Of a stretch of 15,377 nucleotides of DNA, positions 6,575 through 12,987 are shown one piece after another; the first letter of the stretch is position 1, and every line of letters starts with the position of its first letter. The notes beneath the pieces were generated by a model that was not told where the DNA came from, did no database searches, and saw only the letters and a list, made by a program, of their open reading frames with translations. A program made the translations under genes and the position numbers. The stretch covers positions 1 through 15,377 of the forward strand of contig CAADYR010000137.1 of assembly GCA_900753305.1 (NCBI GenBank). Direction: 5' to 3'. Origin of the DNA: Lachnospiraceae bacterium. GTDB lineage: Bacteria; Bacillota; Clostridia; Lachnospirales; Lachnospiraceae.

Positions 6575-9574
6575 TTGGATAAATATGAATATAAGCTTCG
6601 TTCTGATGAAATTGTGAAGCTGATTGAAGAAGAAAAATATGCAGAGGCTGTCAGTATTGCCGATACGATAGACTGGCGTAGGGTCAAGAGTATTACAATG
6701 CTTTTAAAAGTGGCAGCTCTTTATAGAGTCAATAGACGGAATGAGGACAGTAAGGCTGTTTTACAGCTTGCCTATGACCGTTATCCTACGAACCGTTCGG
6801 TTGTGTATTCCCTGTGCGAAGTATCGATTGAATTAGATGATGTAGTTGCAGCAATAGAATATTATAAGGAATTTGTAAAGCTGGCACCACGTGACAATGG
6901 TGTTTTTACGTTGCGTTATCGAATACTGGAAGCGCAGGAAGCAAGTCTTGAAGAAAGAATAGAATTGCTGGAAGAACTTAAAAAGAGAGATTATCAGGAA
7001 GAATGGGCTTATGAACTGGCTTATTTATATCATAGAGTTGGTCTTGCAACCAAATGTGTAGAAGAATGTGATGACTTGATCTTGTGGTTCGGTGATGGTC
7101 CATATGTAATGAAGGCAATGGAACTTAAGATGCTTCATGCACCATTGACACCGATACAGCAGAAGAAATATGATATGGTGCAGGCACAGCAGTCAGAAGG
7201 CAGCTATACAGAGGATAATTATGCTGAAGAGGGAGAGTATCCTCAGGACAATTACGCAACCGAAGATGGCTATGGAGATGGTAATTATGCCGAAGAGGGA
7301 GAGTATCCTCAGGACAATTACCCAGCCGAAGATGGCTATGGAGAAGGTAACTATGCTGAGGAAGAGTACCCTCAGGACAATTACGCAGCCGAAGATGGCT
7401 ATGGAGATGGTAACTATGCTGAGGAAGAGTACCCTCAGGACAATTACGCAGCCGAAGATGGCTATGGAGACGGTAATTATGCCGAAGAGGGAGAGTATCC
7501 TCAGGATAATTACGCAGCCGAAGATGGCTATACAGATGGTAATTATGCTGAAGAGGGAGAGTATCCTCAGGATAATTACACCGAAGAAAGTGGGTATACA
7601 CAGGAAATTTATACCAGGGAAGACAATGAAGCACAGGATAATTATGGATCTACAGGTTCTGTAGGCAGTGCTTATCACGATACAGGTTCAATTGATATGA
7701 GCCAGTATAATACGATCAATCTGCAAAAGGTCGTAGCAGAGAGTATGAAAGAGCTTTTCCCGGATGATGGGGATATATTCGCAGAGGAAAAAGCGGAGAT
7801 TTCCCAGCCTGAATCAATTATTCAGGAAGAAACAAAGGCAGAAACATCTGTGGAGGAAATACAGGAAACAGAGCCTGAGAATGTGCTTGTCCATACAAGT
7901 CGTGTAGCTCAAATGCTGACAGGCGTGTCAGAAGTACAACCGGAACCTAATACAGGTGCGATCAGTAAGGTATTTGTACCCGGGGATGATGCCCGTGTAA
8001 TCAAACAGGATACGGATATAGAGACACTGCGTGATACAACAGAGGAATCTGTACAGGAAGAGCATACCCGTCTGGAGCAGAACGGTGAGAATGTATATGA
8101 GGAACCGCCTGTACCGGAACAATCTGTAACAGAGCAGCCCGTACCAGAGCAATCTGCGCCGGAACAGTCCTCTGCAGAAGAAGAAGTATTCCAGCCGATG
8201 ACAGGACAGATGAATCTGGATGAAGTTCTGGTAGAATGGGAAAGAATGAAGCAGGAAAAGGCTAGGGAACAGAAGGAAGAAGTTCGTAAGCTGGTATTAC
8301 AGCAGACAGGCAAGATTTTTGAGAACTTTGATAATTCTATTAAGAGTGGGATACTTGGTGAGTTAGAGGAAGAAGACAGTATTGTTAAAGAACCTGTTAC
8401 ACAGACCCAGGCAATATTGGAAGAGACAGATGACAGTGAAGTAGAAGAACTCACAGAGATAGAAGAGACTACTGAAACGGAAGGACTGTCACAGGAAACG
8501 GCAGAACTTAATGAAATACAAACAGAACTGGAAGAAATAGAAGAAGCAACAGAACCGGAATCGGATCATGCAGCAGAAGAATGTGCTCAGGAAGTATCAG
8601 AGCAAGAAGAAATTCCGGAAGATACAGAGGAAGAAGTGTATGATCAGGAAGAGTATATAGAAGACGAACTCATGGAAGAAGAGGGCGTTATAGAAGATAC
8701 ACAGGATGAATCGCAGCCAATTCTTGAAACACAGGAGATTCATATGAATACCGAGGAAATAGGCAATCTTCCTGATAAGATCATTGAAGCAACTGACAAG
8801 GAAACAAAAGGGGTAAAGAAAGAAGAACTGCGGGAATTTACACCGGAAGAGCAGGAACTTTTTGAGAACTTTGCAGTAACGAAAAAGATTCGTAAACAGA
8901 TTATCTTTGCATTGGACAAGATGAGTCTGGCAGCGTACACAGGTAATGTGATCATTACAGGTGAGGCGGGACTGGGAACAGTTCGTATGGCAAAGAACCT
9001 GATCCGCGAATATCAGGCAATGGATGCTAATTTCTCCGGTAAGGTAGCAAAAATTACCGGTGAAAAACTAAACATGAGAAATCTGAGTGAAGTTTTTGCT
9101 AAACTTGGAAATGGAGCTATCATCATTGAAAAGGCGAATGGTCTGACACAGGACAAGCTTTATGAAATGTCTAACCTTCTGAATCAGGATAATCTGGGAC
9201 TGATCGTTATCATGGAGGATACACGTAAAGAGATCACGCATCTTCTGGAAAAACAGGCAATGATAGCTGATTATTTCAATATCAGGATCGACCTTATGGA
9301 AATGGATAATAATGCACTGGTTGCTTATGCAAAAAATTATGCATTGGCACTGGAGTATTCCATTGACGAGTTGGGAACACTGGCTCTTTATACCAGAATT
9401 GCCAATAGTCAGAGTGGTAATCATGTTGTTACCAAGGATGAAGTAAGAGACATTATTGATGAAGCAATCTGGAAATCCAAGAAGTTTAATTTTAAGAATT
9501 TTGTAGATGTTCTGTTTGCTAAGCGCTACGACAGAGAAGATATGATTGTATTAAGGGAAAGAGATTTTATGTAA
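6575..9574 (+). CDS. TPR-like protein with acidic Tyr-rich tandem repeats and a C-terminal degenerate AAA+-like domain
   Basis: The protein is 999 aa and starts at TTG 6575. AGGTGA (6563-6568) lies 6 nt upstream and no ATG is nearby in frame. It has no signal peptide or membrane segment. Residues about 8-185 are helical and TPR-like. Residues 215-344 carry six tandem 21-22-aa tyrosine-rich acidic units. Residues about 400-755 are a Glu-rich, low-complexity, probably disordered linker, including PEQS repeats (514-532). Residues about 757-970 resemble a CbxX/SpoVK-like AAA+ domain. The Walker A site reads GEAGLGTV (796-803), with Thr where Lys is needed. The Walker B site reads AIIIEKANGL (848-857), lacking the DE pair, and no arginine finger is evident. 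I infer a scaffold or adaptor rather than an active ATPase. glgB begins 6 nt after the stop. The function is unknown to me. Confidence 0.88.
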   Translation: MDKYEYKLRSDEIVKLIEEEKYAEAVSIADTIDWRRVKSITMLLKVAALYRVNRRNEDSKAVLQLAYDRYPTNRSVVYSLCEVSIELDDVVAAIEYYKEFVKLAPRDNGVFTLRYRILEAQEASLEERIELLEELKKRDYQEEWAYELAYLYHRVGLATKCVEECDDLILWFGDGPYVMKAMELKMLHAPLTPIQQKKYDMVQAQQSEGSYTEDNYAEEGEYPQDNYATEDGYGDGNYAEEGEYPQDNYPAEDGYGEGNYAEEEYPQDNYAAEDGYGDGNYAEEEYPQDNYAAEDGYGDGNYAEEGEYPQDNYAAEDGYTDGNYAEEGEYPQDNYTEESGYTQEIYTREDNEAQDNYGSTGSVGSAYHDTGSIDMSQYNTINLQKVVAESMKELFPDDGDIFAEEKAEISQPESIIQEETKAETSVEEIQETEPENVLVHTSRVAQMLTGVSEVQPEPNTGAISKVFVPGDDARVIKQDTDIETLRDTTEESVQEEHTRLEQNGENVYEEPPVPEQSVTEQPVPEQSAPEQSSAEEEVFQPMTGQMNLDEVLVEWERMKQEKAREQKEEVRKLVLQQTGKIFENFDNSIKSGILGELEEEDSIVKEPVTQTQAILEETDDSEVEELTEIEETTETEGLSQETAELNEIQTELEEIEEATEPESDHAAEECAQEVSEQEEIPEDTEEEVYDQEEYIEDELMEEEGVIEDTQDESQPILETQEIHMNTEEIGNLPDKIIEATDKETKGVKKEELREFTPEEQELFENFAVTKKIRKQIIFALDKMSLAAYTGNVIITGEAGLGTVRMAKNLIREYQAMDANFSGKVAKITGEKLNMRNLSEVFAKLGNGAIIIEKANGLTQDKLYEMSNLLNQDNLGLIVIMEDTRKEITHLLEKQAMIADYFNIRIDLMEMDNNALVAYAKNYALALEYSIDELGTLALYTRIANSQSGNHVVTKDEVRDIIDEAIWKSKKFNFKNFVDVLFAKRYDREDMIVLRERDFM
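7217..7606 (+). repeat. Six in-frame tandem repeats (63/66 bp) encoding Tyr-rich acidic units
   Basis: The units cover residues 215-236, 237-258, 259-279, 280-300, 301-322 and 323-344 of the host protein. The pattern is NYAEE(GE)EYPQDNY followed by AAEDGYGDG with small changes. Units 3 and 4 lack one codon (63 bp instead of 66) and differ from each other at a single base out of 63 (7349-7411 against 7412-7474), which points to recent duplication. The sixth unit is the most diverged. Unit lengths are multiples of three, so copy-number change keeps the frame. Confidence 0.95.
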
Positions 9575-9580
9575 TGGGGT

Positions 9581-11503
9581 ATGGGTATGAGCAAAGTGGT
9601 AAAGCAGACTAATGATGTATTTATTTCTGAAGCGGATCAGTATGTATTTGGTCAGGGAACACACTACGAGATATATAAGAAACTGGGTGCACATATGTGT
9701 ACTCATGATGGAAAAGACGGTGTATTTTTTGCTGTGTGGGCACCAAATGCACAGGATGTTTATGTAATTGGTGAGTTTAACGGCTGGAACGAGACTGCCA
9801 ATAAGATGGAACGCATCGGTGAGGGTGGCATCTATACGACTTTTATTGAGAATGTATCAGAAGGTCAGATGTACAAATATCTGATAGAGCTTGCTGATGG
9901 CAGGAAGCTCTATAAAGCAGATCCTTATGCTAATTATGCGGAATTGCGTCCGGGAACGGCTTCGCGTGTCTATGATCTGAATCATTTTGAATGGAATGAT
10001 TCCAAGTGGATGACTGCAAGAGAGAAAAAGGACATGAACAAAGAACCTCTTGCTATTTATGAGTGCCATATTGGTTCCTGGATGAAACATCCGGACGGTA
10101 CAGAGGATGGTTTTTATACATATCGTCAGTTTGCCGACAGGATGATAGAGTATCTTAAGGACATGCCATATACACATGTTGAACTAATGGGTATTGCAGA
10201 ATATCCCTACGATGGTTCATGGGGATATCAGGTTACAGGTTATTATGCTCCAACATCACGTTATGGTACGCCGGATGATTTCAGATATCTGATAGATTTG
10301 TTCCATAAGAACAATATTGGAGTCATTCTTGACTGGGTACCGGCTCATTTTCCAAGAGATGCACATGGTCTGTGCGAATTTGATGGAACCTGTCTGTATG
10401 AACATCCTGATAAGAGAATGGGTGAACATCCGGACTGGGGAACCAAGATATTTAATTATGGAAAGAATGAAGTACGCAATTTTCTGATCGCCAATGCATT
10501 ATATTGGATTCGGGAATTCCATGTGGACGGACTTCGTGTGGATGCTGTTGCCAGTATGCTGTATTTGGATTATGGCAAAAAGGATGGGGAATGGCTGCCT
10601 AATAAATATGGTGGAAATGAAAATCTGGATGCAATAGAGTTTTTTAAACATCTTAATTCCGTAATTCATGGCTCTTATCCTGGAGTTATGACAATCGCAG
10701 AGGAATCTACGGCATGGCCTAAAGTAACAGGAGCGCCTAAGGATGGTGGTCTGGGATTTTCCTTCAAGTGGAACATGGGCTGGATGCATGACTTCTGTGA
10801 GTACATGAAGTTAGATCCTTATTTTAGAAAAGACAATCATTACAAAATGACTTTTGCAATGACTTATAATGACAGTGAGAACTATATTATGCCTTTATCA
10901 CATGATGAGGTAGTACATTTAAAGTGTTCTATGGTCAATAAGATGCCGGGATATGAAGTTGACAAGTATGCCAATCTGAGAGTTGGTTATACATATATGT
11001 TGGGACATGAAGGCAAGAAGCTTCTGTTTATGGGACAGGATTTTGGACAGGAACGTGAATGGAGCGAAGCCAGAGAACTTGACTGGTATATGCTGGAGAA
11101 TCCACTTAATCGTGGAATGCATGATTTTGTAGGCGAACTGCTGAAGATTTATCGTAAACATCCATGTCTGTATGAAATTGATAATGACTGGCTGGGCTTT
11201 GAATGGATGAATGCAGATGATAAAGACAGAAGTATATACAGCTTCGTACGTCGTACCAGAGATGGAAAACAGCATATGTTATTTGTTCTCAATATGACAC
11301 CGGTGGAATATAGAGATTATAAAGTAGGTGTACCAATGAATACAAGGTATAAACTTATGATCAATTCTGATGAAGAACGCTTTGGGGGAGCAGGGCATAA
11401 AGTGCCAAAGGAGATAAAAGCCCGAAAAGGAAAGTGTGACAACAGAGATCAATATGTTGCGATCCCGCTTCCACCATTAACAGCAGTTGTATATTTGTTT
11501 TAA
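9581..11503 (+). CDS. glgB: 1,4-alpha-glucan (glycogen) branching enzyme, GH13
   Basis: GlgB cuts an alpha-1,4 glucan chain and rejoins it by an alpha-1,6 bond during glycogen synthesis in the cytosol. The 640-aa protein has an N-terminal CBM48 module (about 28-120, with VFFAVWAPNAQDVYVIGEFN) and a GH13 barrel. It shows DWVPAHFP (251-258), the nucleophile D321 in GLRVDA, the acid/base E374 in AEEST, and D442 in SHDEVVH. The C-terminal beta domain ends in PLPPLTAVVYL. The start could be ATG 9581 or ATG 9587; GGGG (9576-9579) fits 9587 better, at 7 nt. Only 6 nt separate it from the preceding gene, so co-transcription and coupling are likely. No other glg gene lies in the window. Confidence 0.97.
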   Translation: MGMSKVVKQTNDVFISEADQYVFGQGTHYEIYKKLGAHMCTHDGKDGVFFAVWAPNAQDVYVIGEFNGWNETANKMERIGEGGIYTTFIENVSEGQMYKYLIELADGRKLYKADPYANYAELRPGTASRVYDLNHFEWNDSKWMTAREKKDMNKEPLAIYECHIGSWMKHPDGTEDGFYTYRQFADRMIEYLKDMPYTHVELMGIAEYPYDGSWGYQVTGYYAPTSRYGTPDDFRYLIDLFHKNNIGVILDWVPAHFPRDAHGLCEFDGTCLYEHPDKRMGEHPDWGTKIFNYGKNEVRNFLIANALYWIREFHVDGLRVDAVASMLYLDYGKKDGEWLPNKYGGNENLDAIEFFKHLNSVIHGSYPGVMTIAEESTAWPKVTGAPKDGGLGFSFKWNMGWMHDFCEYMKLDPYFRKDNHYKMTFAMTYNDSENYIMPLSHDEVVHLKCSMVNKMPGYEVDKYANLRVGYTYMLGHEGKKLLFMGQDFGQEREWSEARELDWYMLENPLNRGMHDFVGELLKIYRKHPCLYEIDNDWLGFEWMNADDKDRSIYSFVRRTRDGKQHMLFVLNMTPVEYRDYKVGVPMNTRYKLMINSDEERFGGAGHKVPKEIKARKGKCDNRDQYVAIPLPPLTAVVYLF

Positions 11504-11509
11504 AAACAG

Positions 11510-11541
11510 ATCCGATGTATTGGGTTGACCATGCATCGGAT
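11510..11541 (+). other. Hairpin between glgB and metY
   Basis: ATCCGATG (11510-11517) pairs perfectly with CATCGGAT (11534-11541) across a 16-nt loop. The following TATTAAATA is not a U-tract, so this is at best a weak terminator. It could instead be a processing or stabilising element, or a 5' leader hairpin of metY. A weak TTAACA (11477-11482), 18 nt, TAAAAA (11501-11506) promoter would place it at the transcript's 5' end. No SAM riboswitch or T-box fits in the 61-nt gap. Confidence 0.5.
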
Positions 11542-11564
11542 TATTAAATAAAGGAGATAAGGCA

Positions 11565-12848
11565 ATGGAAAGAGAGACAAAATGTATACAGGCAGGTTAT
11601 ACACCAAAAAATGGAGAACCCAGAATGATCCCTATTATTCAGAGTACGACTTTTAAGTATGATACCAGTGAAGACATGGGTAAATTGTTTGATTTGGAAG
11701 CAGAAGGATATTTTTATTCAAGACTTCAGAATCCTACCAATGATTATGTAGCAGCCAAGATATGTGCATTAGAAGGAGGTTCTGCTGCAATGCTGACGTC
11801 CTCAGGTCAGGCGGCTACTTTCTTTGCAATATTTAATATCTGTGGAGCCGGAGATCATGTGGTATCTTCTTCTACGATTTATGGTGGAAGCTATAATCTG
11901 TTAGCTGTGACCATGAAACGTATGGGAATTGATGTAACTTTCATTGATCCTGATTGTACAGACGAGGAACTGGAAGCTGCATTTCGTCCTAACACCAAGG
12001 CGGTCTTTGGAGAAACCATTGCCAATCCTGCATTAGTAGTATTTGATATTGAACGATTTGCCAGGGCAGCACATGCACACGGTGTTCCTCTGATCGTGGA
12101 TAATACATTTGCAACCCCGATCAACTGTAGACCATTTGAATGGGGGGCAGATATTGTCACTCACTCAACAACCAAGTATATGGACGGACATGATGCATCT
12201 TTGGGTGGATGTATTGTAGATTCCGGTAAATTTGACTGGTTTGCACATGCAGAGAAGTTCCCCGGACTTACAACTCCTGATGAATCTTATCATGGTGTTA
12301 CCTATGCAGAGAAGTTCGGACTGGGTGGTGCATTTATTACCAAGGCGACAGCACAGCTTATGAGAGATCTGGGAGCAATGCAGGCGCCCATGAATGCGTA
12401 TCTTCTGAATCTTGGGCTGGAATCTCTCCATGTACGAGTACCAAGGCATTGTGAAAATGCACAAAAAGTAGCAGAATTCCTACAGGCACATGAGTGTGTA
12501 TCCTGGGTCAATTATCCGGGACTTCCAGGTAACAAGTATTACGAACGTGCTAAGAAGTATATGCCAAATGGCACATGTGGAGTTGTATCTTTTGGCGTAA
12601 AAGGTGGCAGAAGTGCAGCGGAGAAGTTTATGGCACATTTGAAAGTAGCCATGATCGCGACACACGTAGCAGATGCGCATACCTGCGTCCTGCATCCTGC
12701 TTCTGCAACACACAGACAGATGAATGACGAAGAACTGGTTGCAGCAGGTGTAAGTCCTGATCTGGTCAGACTCTCAGTAGGTATCGAGAATGTAAATGAT
12801 ATCATCAATGATCTGGCACAGGCGTTGGAAGCAGTAAAAAACAGCTAA
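11565..12848 (+). CDS. metY: O-acetylhomoserine sulfhydrylase-type Cys/Met metabolism PLP enzyme
   Basis: The protein is 427 aa, the usual length for O-acetyl-L-homoserine aminocarboxypropyltransferase, which makes homocysteine from O-acetylhomoserine and sulfide (and can act with methanethiol). It is a fold-type I PLP enzyme: YSRLQNPT (51-58), the phosphate-binding SSGQAA (79-84), the stacking Tyr of TIYGGSY (104-110), D179 in VDNTFATP, and the Schiff-base lysine K204 in HSTTKYMDGHD. GVSPDLVRLSVGIEN near the C-terminus is typical of the family. ATG 11565 follows a strong AAGGAG (11551-11556). Cystathionine gamma-synthase/lyase relatives share the motifs, but length and N-terminus favour MetY. 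It ends at a strong terminator, so it is the last gene of its transcript. Confidence 0.93.
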   Translation: MERETKCIQAGYTPKNGEPRMIPIIQSTTFKYDTSEDMGKLFDLEAEGYFYSRLQNPTNDYVAAKICALEGGSAAMLTSSGQAATFFAIFNICGAGDHVVSSSTIYGGSYNLLAVTMKRMGIDVTFIDPDCTDEELEAAFRPNTKAVFGETIANPALVVFDIERFARAAHAHGVPLIVDNTFATPINCRPFEWGADIVTHSTTKYMDGHDASLGGCIVDSGKFDWFAHAEKFPGLTTPDESYHGVTYAEKFGLGGAFITKATAQLMRDLGAMQAPMNAYLLNLGLESLHVRVPRHCENAQKVAEFLQAHECVSWVNYPGLPGNKYYERAKKYMPNGTCGVVSFGVKGGRSAAEKFMAHLKVAMIATHVADAHTCVLHPASATHRQMNDEELVAAGVSPDLVRLSVGIENVNDIINDLAQALEAVKNS

Positions 12849-12871
12849 ACAACAGATTATGATATTTCATA

Positions 12872-12919
12872 TAAGAGGAGCAGAAATAAGGTTACTTTTT
12901 CTGCTCCTCTTAAGTTTTT
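12872..12919 (+). terminator. Intrinsic terminator after metY
   Basis: A perfect 15-bp stem, TAAGAGGAGCAGAAA (12872-12886) with TTTCTGCTCCTCTTA (12898-12912), encloses an 11-nt loop and is followed by five Ts (12915-12919). It starts 24 nt after the metY stop. Its right arm and T tract overlap the possible promoter of the next gene. Confidence 0.92.
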
Positions 12920-12937
12920 GCCTGAATTTGTCGAGAT
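12911..12937 (+). promoter_or_regulatory. Possible sigma-28-like promoter of the last gene
   Basis: TAAGTTTT (12911-12918), an 11-nt spacer and GTCGAGAT (12930-12937) align with the flagellar sigma consensus TAAAGTTT-N11-GCCGATAA/T, with six of eight matches at the -35 and six of eight at the -10. Transcription would start about 45 nt before ATG 12988. A sigma-A alternative (TATAAA at 12937-12942) lacks a suitable -35. The call rests on motif and spacing only. Confidence 0.35.
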
Positions 12938-12987
12938 ATAAAGTGTCAGTAAAAGGACAGCGTGATTGGAAAGGTCAGGTTAACAGG

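Noticed and set aside
6535..6582. 15-codon open frame ending just inside the TTG-started gene (possible leader peptide)
   Set aside because: No convincing ribosome binding site and no regulatory codon bias such as runs of one amino acid.
7125..7678. Several long overlapping open frames (both strands) over the tandem repeats
   Set aside because: They exist only because the repeat length is a multiple of three and lacks stops in those frames; they have no ribosome binding site and simply repeat the array in shifted frames.
9574..9612. Out-of-frame ATG overlapping the stop of the preceding gene as a glgB start
   Set aside because: It leads to a 12-codon frame; the glgB frame begins at 9581 or 9587.
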